Source: JACVRW01 sp963803085
GTDB lineage: Bacteria > Actinomycetota > Thermoleophilia > Solirubrobacterales > Thermoleophilaceae
Assembly: GCA_963803085.1 (NCBI GenBank)
Contig: CAWDLE010000002.1
Span: 22,468-86,467, forward strand
Direction: 5' to 3'
Length of the DNA stretch: 64,000 nucleotides
A program made the translations under genes and the position numbers. The notes below the pieces were generated by a model, which did no database searches, was not told where the DNA came from, and worked only from the letters and a program-made list of their open reading frames with translations. Positions 24,784 to 34,242 of the stretch are shown in pieces (positions within the stretch are counted from its first letter, which is position 1; each line of letters begins with the position of its first letter).

Positions 24784-26436
24784 GTGTCGCGGAACCTGGT
24801 TGAGCTAGTCCGCCGCCACCACGAGCAGGGAGCGCCGACGGCGCTGGACGTGCTCAAAGAGGCGATGGATCAGAACGGTGAGATCACCGACGACGACCGG
24901 CGCCTTGCCGCGGAGCGTTCCGGACTGCCCGAGGCGACCGTCCACGGGGTCTCGACCTTCTACGAGGACCTGCTCGTGCCGCGCGGGCGCCGCCACGTGC
25001 GCGTGTGCACCGGCACGGCCTGCTTCGCGGCGACGGGCGACGCCCATGTCGACGAGCTCGCCGGCGGCCTGGGCCTCTCGCTCGGGGAGCGCTCCGACGA
25101 CGGCTCGCTGTCACTGGCGGAGACCGTCTGCCTCGGCTACTGCCACGCCTCGCCCGCCGTTCGCGACGGCGACGTGATCGACGCCGGCCCGGACGCGATC
25201 GACCGCGTCCTGGCGGACGCGGCGAAGCCCGCCCCGGAGCCGCTCGTCGAGAGCCTGCTCGACGAGCCCGTCCTGATCCGCACCGGCGACTGGTCCGGGC
25301 TCCGCAAGGCGCTGGCCGAGACGACGCCCGAGCTGCTGCTCGATGAGGTGAAGGCGGCGGAGGTTCGCGGCCGCGGCGGCGCCGGCTTCCTCGCCGGCGT
25401 CAAGTGGGAGTTTGCGCGCAACGCAGAGGGCGAGCCGAAGTTCATCGTGGCGAACGGCGACGAGGGCGATCCGGGCTCCTACATCGACAAGGTGCTGATG
25501 GAGGACAACCCGCACCTGTTCCTCGAGGGCATGGCGCTCGCCGGCTTCGCCGTCGGCGCGAGCCACGGCTTCGTGCTCGTGCGCTCGGAGTACCCGCGCT
25601 CCAAGCCCGAGCTGGAGGACGCCATTTTCCACGCGCACGCGGAGGGCCTCCTCGGCGAGGACATCCTCGGCTCGGGCTTCAGCTTCGACATCACCGTGAT
25701 CGAGGGCGCGGGCTCCTACGTCGTAGGCGAGGAGACCGCTCTGCTCGCCTGCCTCCAGGGCCTGCGCGGCACGGTCTCCGCGCGGCCGCCGTTCCCCGCG
25801 CAGCGCGGGCTGCACGGCCTCCCCACCGTCGTCAACAACATCGAGACGCTCGCCAACATCCCGTTCATCGCCAGCAACGGCGCGGAGGCCTACCGCGCGC
25901 TGAGCCCCGGCGCCACGGCCGGGACGAAACTCGTCTGCTTCAACGAGCGCTTCGAGCGCCCCGGCGTCTTCGAGGTCCCGTTCGGGATGACCGTGCGCGA
26001 GCTGTGCGAGGACGTGGCGGGCGGCATGCGCGACGGCCGCTCGGTGAAGGCGGTGCAGATCGGCGGCCCGCTCGGCGGGATCCTCCCCGCCTCTCGGCTC
26101 GACGCCGTCTTCGACTTCGAGCCGCTGGTCGCGGAGGGCTGCATGGTGGGCCACGGCGGGATCGTCGGGTTCGACGACCGCACCGACATGCGCGACGTCG
26201 CGAGGCACCTGCTCCACTTCGGCGCCGACGAGAGCTGCGGCAAGTGCTTCCCGTGCCGGATCGGGCTGCGCCGCGCGCACGAGATGTTCGTCTCCGACAA
26301 GCCGGTCGAGCGGGCGCGCCTCGAGGAGCTGCTCGAGGCGCTCGAGCTCGGCAGCCTCTGCGCGCACGGCGGCGGCATGCCGGCGCCGATCCGCAGCCTG
26401 CTCTCGCACTTCCCGGAGGAGCTGGGGCTCGCGTGA
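24784..26436 (+). CDS. NAD-linked formate dehydrogenase diaphorase subunit, NuoE-NuoF fusion
   Basis: 550 residues. Residues 1-150 are a thioredoxin-like 2Fe-2S domain (NuoE/FdsG type) with ligands C75, C80 (VCTGTACFA) and C116, C120 (CLGYC). Residues about 165-550 are NuoF/FdsB type: GRGGAGFLAGVKW (NADH/FMN), VANGDEGDPGSYIDK, VVNNIETLANIPF, and a 4Fe-4S site ESCGKCFPCRIG with a distal Cys in LCAHGGG. It passes electrons from the catalytic subunit to NAD+ via FMN. No complex I membrane genes follow, so it belongs to a soluble enzyme. The next gene overlaps by 4 bp. Confidence 0.92.
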   Translation: MSRNLVELVRRHHEQGAPTALDVLKEAMDQNGEITDDDRRLAAERSGLPEATVHGVSTFYEDLLVPRGRRHVRVCTGTACFAATGDAHVDELAGGLGLSLGERSDDGSLSLAETVCLGYCHASPAVRDGDVIDAGPDAIDRVLADAAKPAPEPLVESLLDEPVLIRTGDWSGLRKALAETTPELLLDEVKAAEVRGRGGAGFLAGVKWEFARNAEGEPKFIVANGDEGDPGSYIDKVLMEDNPHLFLEGMALAGFAVGASHGFVLVRSEYPRSKPELEDAIFHAHAEGLLGEDILGSGFSFDITVIEGAGSYVVGEETALLACLQGLRGTVSARPPFPAQRGLHGLPTVVNNIETLANIPFIASNGAEAYRALSPGATAGTKLVCFNERFERPGVFEVPFGMTVRELCEDVAGGMRDGRSVKAVQIGGPLGGILPASRLDAVFDFEPLVAEGCMVGHGGIVGFDDRTDMRDVARHLLHFGADESCGKCFPCRIGLRRAHEMFVSDKPVERARLEELLEALELGSLCAHGGGMPAPIRSLLSHFPEELGLA

Positions 26437-27077
26437 TACGGATCGAGATCGACGGCGAGGAGACGATGGTCGAGGCCGGCACGACCGTGCTCGAGGCGGC
26501 CCGCGGCCTCGGCCGCGAGATCCCGACGCTCTGCTTCGACGAGCGTCAGGACGCCTTCGGCGCCTGCCGCGTCTGCCTGGTCGGCATCGAGGGCGCGCCC
26601 GGGCCGCAGGCGTCCTGCACGACGCCGGTCCGCGACGGCATGAAGGTGGACACGCTCGACCCGGCGTCGCGTCGCGTGGCCACCGCCGTCGTCGAGCTGG
26701 TGCTGTCCGAGCTCCCGCAGCCTCCGGCCGAGCACACCGAGCTGGCGCAGATCAGCCGCATGCTCGACGTCGGCACGCCGCGCTGGCCCGGCGAGCAGCA
26801 CGACGGGAAGCACGACGAGAGCCATCCCTACCTAGCCTTCCACCACGAGCTCTGCATCTCGTGCGGGCGCTGCGTGCGCGCGTGCGACGAGGTGCAGGGC
26901 ACCTTCGCCCTGACCGCCACCGGGCGCGGCTTCGGCGCGAACGTCGCGGCTGGGCTGGACGAGGGCTTTCGTGAATCCGCCTGCGTATCCTGTGGGGCGT
27001 GCGCGGACACGTGCCCGACTGACGCGATCACGGAGATGTCGCTGCTCCAGTTGGCCGACCCAGAACTCGTGAGGTGA
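26433..27077 (+). CDS. Iron-sulfur subunit of formate dehydrogenase (HoxU/NuoG N-terminus-like)
   Basis: 214 residues, GTG start overlapping the previous stop (GTGA). An N-terminal plant-type 2Fe-2S domain has LCFDERQDAFGACRVC and a fourth Cys in ASCTTPV; the C-terminal half has two 4Fe-4S motifs, CISCGRCVRACDEV and CVSCGACADTCPTDAI. In Cupriavidus-type FdsA these clusters are fused to the catalytic subunit; here they are a separate chain that wires the molybdopterin subunit to the diaphorase. Overlaps or abuts the next gene. Confidence 0.9.
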   Translation: MIRIEIDGEETMVEAGTTVLEAARGLGREIPTLCFDERQDAFGACRVCLVGIEGAPGPQASCTTPVRDGMKVDTLDPASRRVATAVVELVLSELPQPPAEHTELAQISRMLDVGTPRWPGEQHDGKHDESHPYLAFHHELCISCGRCVRACDEVQGTFALTATGRGFGANVAAGLDEGFRESACVSCGACADTCPTDAITEMSLLQLADPELVR

Positions 27078-27082
27078 ACCTC

Positions 27083-29167
27083 ATGTCCGACCGCTTCGAC
27101 TCCACCGTCACCACCACCTGCGGCTACTGCGGGGTCGGCTGCCGCCTGGAGGCCCACGCCCGCGACGGGCGCATCGCGTCGATCAGCCCCGCGCTCGACG
27201 GACCCGCGAACAACGGCCACACCTGCCTGAAGGGCCGCTTCGCGCACCAGTTCTCACGCCATCGCAACCGCCTGACCGCCCCGCTGATCCGCGAGCACGG
27301 CGGCTTCAGGATCGCGACCTGGGAGGAGGCGCTCCACCGCGTCGTCTCCGAGCTCAGCCGGATCCGCGACGACCACGGCGCCGACGCGATCGCCGGCCTC
27401 GCCTCCTCGCGCGCGACGAACGAGGACTGCTACGTGATGCAGCGCCTGATGCGCGCCGCGATCGGCACCCACAACATCGACAACTGCTCGCGCGTCTGCC
27501 ACTCCCCCACGTCGTTCGCGCTGCGCAAGTCGTTCGGGCTCTCCGGCGCCACGGGATCGTTCGAGGACATCGACGCCGCTGACGCCGCGATCATCATCGG
27601 CGCGAACCCGACCGAGGGCCATCCGGTGGCCGGCGCGCGGATCAAGCAGGCGACCCTGCGCGGGATGCAGCTCGTGACGATCGACCCGCGCCGCATCGAG
27701 CTGGCCGACTACGCGGTGCTGCACCTGAGCCCCCGCCCCGGCACGAACGCGGCGGTGATGCTCGGCCTCGCGCACGTGGTGGCTCGCGACGGCCTGGTGA
27801 ACCACGACTTCCTGAGCGCCCGCACCGAGGGCTACGCCGAGGTCGAGGATCTCCTGGGCGACTACACGCCCGAGGAGGTCTCGCGCATCACCGGCGTGCC
27901 CGCCCACGACCTGGAGCGGGCCGCCCACATCTACGCCGAGGCCGGCGACGCCTGCATCATCTGGGGCCTCGGGGTGACCGAGCACCTGTACGGCTCCGAG
28001 GTCGTCAGGCTGATCTGCAACCTCGCGCTGATGACCGGCAAGGTCGGGAGGCGCGGATCGGCGCTGCTGCCCTTCCGGGGGCAGAACAACGTCCAGGGCT
28101 CGTCCGACATGGGCGCGCTGCCGGACACGTTCACCGCCTACCGGTCGGTCGGCGACGAGGAGGTCGCGCGCAGCTTCGAGGAGCGCTGGGGCGTGACGAT
28201 GAAGCGCGAGCGCGGGCTGAAGATCCCGGAGATGTTCGACGCGGCCGTGGCGGGCGACCTCAAGGCGATGTACATCTTCGGCGAGGACGTCGCCCAAACC
28301 GACCCGAACACGAAGCACGTCGAGGCGGCGCTCGAGTCGCTCGAGTTCCTGGTCTGCCAGGACATCTTCGAGAACGAGACGACGAAGTACGCCGACGTGA
28401 TCCTGCCCGCCTCCTCGTTCCTCGAGAAGACCGGCACGTTCACGAACGCCGAGCGCCGGATCCAGCTCGTCGAGCCGGCGATCGACCCGCCCGGGGCGGC
28501 GCGGACCGACTTCGACATCATCACCACGCTCTCGCGCGAGCTGGGCCACGACATGGGCTTCGAGACGCCCGAGGACGTGATGCGGGAGATCGCCGAGATG
28601 ACGCCCGACTTCGCCGGTGTGACGTACGAGCGGATCGGAAGGCGAGGCCAGCTGTGGCCGGTCGCGCCGGACGGGACGGACTCGCCGATCCTCTACGCGG
28701 ACGAGTTCACGCTTCCCGGTGGCCGCGCGCAGCTCGCGGCACTCCCATACAAGCCTCCGGGCAGCGCCGCCAGCGACGAGTTCCCGCTCATCCTGGTCAC
28801 GGGCCGCCGGCTCCAGCACTACAACGCCGGCACGATGACGCGCCGCACGGGCAACCTGGACCTCGTGTCAAGCGACTGGCTCGAGATGCACCCGGCCGAC
28901 GCGGCGGAGCTCGGCATCGTCAGCGGCGACCGCGCCGAGGTGCGAAGCGTGGTGGGCGCGATCGAGATCGAGGTCCTGGTCACCGAGCGAATCGAGCCCG
29001 GCCACATCTTCACCGCGTTCCACTTCCCGGAGATCCGGACCAACCTCCTGATCGGCGCCTCCGCCGACGTGAACACCTCGTGCCCCGAGTACAAGGTGGT
29101 CGCGGTCGCCGTGACGCCCATCGGGCGGGCGGCCGGGGTGCCGCAGCTGGAGACAGCCGCGACGTGA
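27083..29167 (+). CDS. Formate dehydrogenase catalytic subunit (Mo/W-bis-MGD, 4Fe-4S)
   Basis: 694 residues from ATG 27083, which has GAGGTGA just upstream; a GTG at 27074 overlapping the previous stop is the alternative. An N-terminal 4Fe-4S site uses C13, C16, C20 and C48 (TTCGYCGVGC...HTCLKG). The active-site segment NCSRVCHSPTS has Cys139-His140, so this is a cysteine enzyme rather than a selenoprotein. MGD-binding stretches include GANPTEGHPVAGARIKQA and FRGQNNVQGSSDMG; the C-terminal beta-barrel has VTGRRLQHYNAGTMTRRTG. Oxidises formate to CO2; cytoplasmic, no Tat signal. Confidence 0.93.
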   Translation: MSDRFDSTVTTTCGYCGVGCRLEAHARDGRIASISPALDGPANNGHTCLKGRFAHQFSRHRNRLTAPLIREHGGFRIATWEEALHRVVSELSRIRDDHGADAIAGLASSRATNEDCYVMQRLMRAAIGTHNIDNCSRVCHSPTSFALRKSFGLSGATGSFEDIDAADAAIIIGANPTEGHPVAGARIKQATLRGMQLVTIDPRRIELADYAVLHLSPRPGTNAAVMLGLAHVVARDGLVNHDFLSARTEGYAEVEDLLGDYTPEEVSRITGVPAHDLERAAHIYAEAGDACIIWGLGVTEHLYGSEVVRLICNLALMTGKVGRRGSALLPFRGQNNVQGSSDMGALPDTFTAYRSVGDEEVARSFEERWGVTMKRERGLKIPEMFDAAVAGDLKAMYIFGEDVAQTDPNTKHVEAALESLEFLVCQDIFENETTKYADVILPASSFLEKTGTFTNAERRIQLVEPAIDPPGAARTDFDIITTLSRELGHDMGFETPEDVMREIAEMTPDFAGVTYERIGRRGQLWPVAPDGTDSPILYADEFTLPGGRAQLAALPYKPPGSAASDEFPLILVTGRRLQHYNAGTMTRRTGNLDLVSSDWLEMHPADAAELGIVSGDRAEVRSVVGAIEIEVLVTERIEPGHIFTAFHFPEIRTNLLIGASADVNTSCPEYKVVAVAVTPIGRAAGVPQLETAAT

Positions 29168-29919
29168 ACGCGCCCGGGCGGATGATCCGCTCGGTGGAGC
29201 ACGACGGCGTCCGCGACGAGGTGGCGGTCGAGGAGCCGCTCGAGATCCGCGTGGACGGCGCCGCCCTGGCGGTGACGATGCGCACGCCCGGCCACGACGA
29301 GGAACTGGCCCTCGGGTTCCTCTACGGCGAGGGCCTGATCGACGAGCCGCGCCAAGCCGGGCCCACCGAGGATTTCGCCGCGAACATCGTCGAGGTCGAG
29401 GGGCCGCTGCTGCGCGAGGTGGCGGCACGCCGCTTCTACACGACCTCGTCATGCGGCGTCTGCGGGCGAGGCGCGCTGGAGGAGGTGGCGGTGCATGCCG
29501 ATGCCCTCCCTCCCGGTCCCACGGTCGATCGCGGCCTGCTCGCCGACCTGCCCGAGCGGCTGCGCCAGCCGACCTTCGCGCGCACCGGCGGCCTCCACGC
29601 GACCGGGCTCTTCACCCCCAAGGGCGAGCCGGTCCACTTCCGCGAGGACGTCGGGCGCCACAACGCGATGGACAAGGTGATCGGCCGCGCGCTGCTCGAC
29701 GGCCTGCTGCCGCTGGGCGGGTCCGTGCTGTGCGTGAGCGGCCGGCTCTCGTTCGAGCTCGTGCAGAAGGCTGCCGTCGCCGGCGCGCCGATCCTGGTCG
29801 GAGTGGGCGCCCCCACCTCACTGGCCGTCGAGCTGGCGGCCGACCGCAACATGACGCTTGCCGGCTTCGCCCGCGCGGGGAACGTGAACGTCTACACGGG
29901 GGCCGAGCGGGTCAGCTGA
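29164..29919 (+). CDS. fdhD: FdhD sulfurtransferase for formate dehydrogenase
   Basis: 251 residues from GTG 29164, overlapping the catalytic-subunit stop by 4 bp. FdhD hallmarks: EEPLEIRVDG, TPGHDEELALGFLYGEGLI, SSCGVCGRGALE with the CxxC loop, TGGLHATGLF and VGRHNAMDKVIG. FdhD moves sulfur from a cysteine desulfurase to the bis-MGD cofactor and is needed for formate dehydrogenase activity. Last gene of the operon. Confidence 0.95.
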   Translation: MNAPGRMIRSVEHDGVRDEVAVEEPLEIRVDGAALAVTMRTPGHDEELALGFLYGEGLIDEPRQAGPTEDFAANIVEVEGPLLREVAARRFYTTSSCGVCGRGALEEVAVHADALPPGPTVDRGLLADLPERLRQPTFARTGGLHATGLFTPKGEPVHFREDVGRHNAMDKVIGRALLDGLLPLGGSVLCVSGRLSFELVQKAAVAGAPILVGVGAPTSLAVELAADRNMTLAGFARAGNVNVYTGAERVS

Positions 29920-29935
29920 GCGAGTTCTCCAGCCA

Positions 29936-29958
29936 TACCTCCCGGCGTCCTGACCGCG
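29936..29958. repeat. 23-bp exact repeat, copy 2, in the fdhD 3' spacer
   Basis: Exact copy of 23759-23781; it again reads YLPAS-stop after CCA, as if it were the tail of a lost DHFR-like gene. The rest of the 142-bp spacer 29920-30061 shows no gene. Confidence 0.45.
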
Positions 29959-30061
29959 ATTGGGACCGCGAGGTGGTTGTAAGCCTCGGCAGCCCCTCGG
30001 ATCACGGTGCACGCCCGGGCAGTTCCCGCTGCGCTGGGGGCACAAAGCGCTCGCACGCGCG

Positions 30062-31562
30062 CTAGTCGCGCAGCGCGGCGGGCGGTGGCGGGCAGCGCTT
30101 GCTGAAGTACCGTCGCGACGGCGTGTCGGAGAGCTGGCGCCACGGCTTGTCCCTGAAGTTGCGTGGAGAGATCTCGCCCTCGACCGGCGTGACCGTCAGG
30201 GTGTCGCGGTACGCGCTGAAGTCGAAGACGAAGAACTCGCCCGGCCGGTCCGCAGCCCCGCTGGGCGCGATGCCGCCGCCGTCCGTGAAGGTCCATGACA
30301 TTCGGTTCCCGTCGACGTCAAATTTCCCATATCCCCACGTGCAGGCGTCCTGGTTCTCCTGGGTAATCGCGAACCTGCCGCGATCGAACACGTAGATCCA
30401 GTGCCCCCAGTTCTCGGGGAAGTACTCAGGGCGTGCCGCGCTCCGATCAGTGTCCATTCTCCAGGCGCCGTCGATCTTGGTGGCGGCCGACGTTGGCGCC
30501 TCTGCCGCACGCTCGCACGTCGGGAGCTCGGTCGGTGGCTCCCCGAGCTCGTTCTTGAGGCGCTCGATCGCCTCGATGGCGGCCCGCGTCGACGGGTCGC
30601 GCTCTAGCTCGCGGTACACCGGCTCAACCGCGCGCTGCAGCTCACTTAGCTCGGACGGGGTGGCAGAGTCAAAGGTCGCGCGACCCTTTCGGCAGATGTT
30701 GCCGGTGCTCTCCGCGTCGAAATTCATCTCGTCCGCCGTCTTCGGCACGACGTTGGCGGCAGCCGTGCGCAGAATCCGGCGCTGATCGCCTGTCAGCTTG
30801 CGGTACGACCGCCAATTGGCGAACACGACCAGGGGGCGCGGCCAGAGGTTGACGTTGGCCATCAGATGCGAGCCCTCGACATCAAGGCGGTCGGACTCGA
30901 TTGAGCCGACTTGGCGCTCGATGCCGTCGAGCCCGGCCAGGCCCGGTACCGCGGCAGGGAGCCGTCGCGAGCGCGCGCCGAGCGCGCGCACGGTAGCGTC
31001 GGCCACGCGCGACTGCTGGGTGCCGATCGTCAGCCCTCTGAAGTCGCGCGGCGCAGCCAAGCGGTGAGCGGCACCGAGCGGCCGCCGAATGGGCCCCGGG
31101 AGGATGCCGATCCCCACCAGGCCCAGCGGTTGCAGCTCCTCGAGCATGCGGACCGACGAGCTCGCTCTCGAGAACGCGCTCCTGGAGCTCGTAGCTGTCG
31201 ATCAGAAGCGGCGCGTGAAGGGCACGCAGGCTGTCAGCGCCGAATTCGTCCCACGCCCGGCTCCCCGCAAACGCGAGGTCGGCCCGGCCGCGACGCATCT
31301 CGCGGATCGTCGAAGCCTCGTAGTCGGGCCCCTCGTCGCGGCCGTGGACAACGCGGATACGGAGTGCGCCATGCGACAGCCGCGCCACCTCGTTGTTGAA
31401 GGCCGCGACCTCCTGCCCGCTGCTGAACGGGTCGAGCATGGTGAGGACGCGCGCGTCGGCCGGACGCTCGCCGCCGACCCGGTCGGATCCACCGCCCAAG
31501 CAGCCGGTGATCGACGCGGCGGCGGTCAGTGCGACGGTGGCGAGGAGGGCTGCGCGACTCAT
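30062..31562 (-). pseudogene. TRAP-type (DctP) solute-binding lipoprotein with extra C-terminal domain, one frameshift
   Basis: The start at 31562 opens a lipoprotein signal (MSRAALLATVALTAAASITG, then lipobox Cys). DctP-like sequence follows: MLDPFSSGQEVAAFNNEVAR, GRADLAFAGSRAWDEFGAD. Near 31150 the frame slips by one extra base between SELVGP and MLEELQPLGLVGIG; the second frame continues DctP (RPLVVFANWRSYRKLTGDQR) and then a lipocalin-like domain from about 30510 (KIDGAWRMDTD; YVFDRGRFAITQENQDAC) to the stop. Intended length about 500 residues. No DctQ/DctM permease genes are adjacent. Either a one-base sequence error or a recent pseudogene. Confidence 0.75.
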
Positions 31563-31728
31563 TGGGCGAGCCTACGCCCGGCCGCTGCGCCCCGCATCGG
31601 GAACGTTCCCTCGATGCTGCCGCCAGGACGGGGGTCAACACGGGGGTGGACGGGTGCTGGTCCTGTTTCGCCGCGTCCGGCGCCGCGGTTGGCTGGTCAC
31701 ACCACACAACCGGACGGAAGGAGTCCCC

Positions 31729-32349
31729 ATGTTCCGCTTTACCATCCCCGCCGTCGTCGCATGTGCGATCGGTGCCCTGGCGATTGCGCCGGGTGCCCTC
31801 GCCGCGCCGCCCGCGGCAGAGGAGCTCAACCCGCCGCCTCCGGACTTCCTGACCTGCAAGGCGCTCGGTGCCGGCACGATCTGCACCGGGTCATCCCAGG
31901 AGGTCAAGGTGTCGGAGCCGCAGCCCGAGCTCGTTTGCGGCTCAGGCGCAGACACGTTCATCATCTACGACCAGGGAACCGTCTACCAGCGCGTGACCCG
32001 CTGGTACAACGCCGATGGCGACCTTACCCGGCGCGTCATCCATGAGGTCTGGAAGCCGGCGTGGTGGAGCAACCCGCTCAGCGGCAAGACGGTCCCGTAC
32101 ACACAGAACCAGAAGCTCACGACGGTGCTCGCTGTGCCGGGCGACTTCGACTCGGCCACGGAGACGATGGTGGGCGAGAACGTCTACACGGACCCGGCTA
32201 CGCATAGGAAGGTGTTGCAGAGCACCGGACGCGTGGTGTTCGGAGCCGATGGCGAACTCGACTTCCGGGCGGGACCGCAGTGGTTCCTGGACGCGTTCAT
32301 CGATGGCGACATGTCCGTCCTCGACGGCGTGTGCGCGGCGCTGGCGTAG
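31729..32349 (+). CDS. Secreted protein of unknown function
   Basis: 206 residues from ATG 31729 with GGAAGGAG upstream. Signal peptide: MFRFTIPAVVACAIGALAIA with cleavage likely after ALA-A. The mature part contains three Cys (FLTCKALGAGTICTG and ELVCGSG), possibly disulfide-linked, plus a C-terminal Cys in LDGVCAALA; mostly beta-type sequence. No family recognised. Divergent from the TRAP-type lipoprotein, 166 bp between them, where no other feature was seen. Confidence 0.75.
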   Translation: MFRFTIPAVVACAIGALAIAPGALAAPPAAEELNPPPPDFLTCKALGAGTICTGSSQEVKVSEPQPELVCGSGADTFIIYDQGTVYQRVTRWYNADGDLTRRVIHEVWKPAWWSNPLSGKTVPYTQNQKLTTVLAVPGDFDSATETMVGENVYTDPATHRKVLQSTGRVVFGADGELDFRAGPQWFLDAFIDGDMSVLDGVCAALA

Positions 32350-32373
32350 TAGGGAACCCGCAAGCGTGGGACG

Positions 32374-32736
32374 ATGGGCATCGTGGCCTGGACCATCCTG
32401 ATCGTGGATGACCACGCGGGGTTCCGGGCGGGTGCGCGGGCGCTCCTCGAGGCCGATGGCTTCGATGTCCTCGGGGAGGCCGCCGACGGCGAATCGGCTG
32501 TGAAGCAGGTTCGCCGTCTCCGCCCCCAGGTCGTGCTGCTCGATGTCCAACTGCCGGGCATGGACGGCTTCGCGGTGGCCGAACGGCTTGCCGCGGAGCC
32601 CTCCGCGCCGGCGGTGGTACTGATTTCGAGTCGCGGGCAAGGCGCATACCGCAGCCGGCTGCAGGCGACGCCGGCGCGCGGATTCATCACGAAAGCGGAG
32701 TTCTCCGGGGAGTGCTTGAGCTCGCTGCTGGCGTGA
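32374..32736 (+). CDS. Single-domain response regulator (receiver only)
   Basis: 120 residues covering just a receiver domain: TILIVDDHAGFRAG (acidic pair), phospho-acceptor Asp in VVLLDVQLPGMDGF, switch Ser in VLISSRG, Lys in FITKAE. No output domain. Its stop overlaps the GTG start of the next kinase by 4 bp (GTGA at 32733), so it is translated together with the degenerate kinase pair, and may act as phosphate sink or shuttle in that module. Confidence 0.9.
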   Translation: MGIVAWTILIVDDHAGFRAGARALLEADGFDVLGEAADGESAVKQVRRLRPQVVLLDVQLPGMDGFAVAERLAAEPSAPAVVLISSRGQGAYRSRLQATPARGFITKAEFSGECLSSLLA

Positions 32737-34242
32737 CGCTTCCCGAGGCGGCCGCGGATCTCGCCGCGGGGCTCGCCCTGCTGGTGGCGGGCGCCGCGAC
32801 GTGGGCCCGGGCGCCGCGGAGCGGTACCGGGCCGCTGCTTACGCTCGCCGGGGCTGCGTGGCTCGCGGGCGACGCCTGGAGCGCGCTCGTGTACGCCCAT
32901 CGCGGCCCGCTCGTGCATGCCCTCCTCACCTATCCGAGCGGGCGGACGCGGTCACCGCTGATCGTGGCGGTTATCGCCGTCGCTTACTTCGACGGGCTGG
33001 TCCCCGAGGTCGCGCGTTCGCCATGGGCGACGATCGCGCTGATGGCCGCCGTAGTGGGCGCGGCGGCGTGGCGATGGGCGGACGCTCGCGGACTCGAGCG
33101 GCGCACCCGCGCGGTCCCGCTGGCCTGCGCGGTCGCTCTCGCCGGCGCCCTCGTCCTCGCGGCGGTCGGTCGCCTCGCCGAGCTTGACACGGGCGGAGTC
33201 GCCACGTGGGCGTACGACGCTGCGATCGTGATGACGGCGGTCGCACTCGCCGGAGATCTCCTCTCGGGCCGCACAGCGCGCGCCGCCGCCACCGGGCTGG
33301 TGGTGGATCTCGCCGATCGCCAGGAGCCTCGGGCCCTGCGCGGCGCACTGGCCCGGACCGTCGGCGATCCGGCCCTTCAGATCGCCTACCGGGTCCGCGA
33401 CGGGTGGGTCGACGAAGCCGGACAACCATTGCGATTGCCCGGCGAGGAGAGCGAAACACGAGTGGTCACGGTCGTCGAGGAGGGCGGCACGCCGGTGGCA
33501 GCGCTCGTGCACGACCCGGCATCGCTGCGCGACGAGACGCTGGCATCTTCCGTTGCCGCTGCCGTGCGGTTGGCCCTGGCCAATGTGAGGCTTCAAGCCG
33601 AGGTCGCGGCCCGCGTGCGCGAAGTTGCGGCCTCTCGACGACGGCTCGTCGAGACCGGCGACGAGCAGCGCCGGCGCCTCCGCGAGCAATTGCGGGGCGG
33701 CGCGGAACAGGCTCTCAGCGAGGTATCGGCGGATCTTTCCGCAATGGCCCCCGGCCGGCAGGGCGAGACGGGCGCGACGCTGCACGCGCTCGCGTCCGAG
33801 CTCGACGCCGCGCGCGCCGATCTTGAGCGGTTTGCACAGGGCGTGCATCCTCGGGCTCTGACCGAGCATGGCCTCTCTGCCGCGCTGGGCGAGCTCGCGA
33901 GCCAGGCGGCTGTCCCCGTCGTACTCGACGTGCCGCGCCGGCGCTTCCCCGGGCCGCAGGAGGCAGCGGCGTACTTCGTGTGCTCGGAGGGCTTGGCCAA
34001 CGTCGCCAAGTACGCACGGGCGTCAGGCGCACGAATCGGGGTTGCGCCGGTCGGCCCTAGGCTGATCGTGCACGTCGCCGACGACGGCCTCGGCGGGGCT
34101 GACCCCGCCCGCGGCTCCGGCCTGCGCGGACTGGCGGACCGCGTGGAGGCACTCGGCGGGAACGCTGTCGGTTTCGAGCCCGCTTGGGGCCGGCACGCGT
34201 CTCGAGGCGGAGCTGCCGATCGGAGCGGAGGCGGCAGGGTGA
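32733..34242 (+). CDS. Degenerate sensor kinase 1: phospho-acceptor His lost, ATPase domain intact (one frameshift)
   Basis: About 502 residues from GTG 32733. Six or so hydrophobic segments (1-170), a linker, then the dimerisation box, which normally reads LERDLHDGAQQ but here is LREQLRGGAEQ: His is Arg321 (codon 33693) and the following Asp is Gly. The HATPase domain is complete: N-box CSEGLANVAKYARA, D-box VADDGLGG, GSGLRGLADRVEALGG. Near 34158 one extra G shifts frame; restoring it gives TLSVSSPLGAGTRLEAEL and a stop TGA at 34240-34242 that overlaps the next GTG by 4 bp, which strongly supports that end. Confidence 0.8.

Noticed and set aside
24784..27077. Fragment of respiratory complex I
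   Set aside because: NuoE/F/G-like domains are followed by a formate dehydrogenase catalytic subunit and fdhD, with no membrane Nuo genes.
27083..29167. Selenocysteine formate dehydrogenase
   Set aside because: The active-site codon is a normal Cys (position 139); no in-frame TGA or SECIS-like need.
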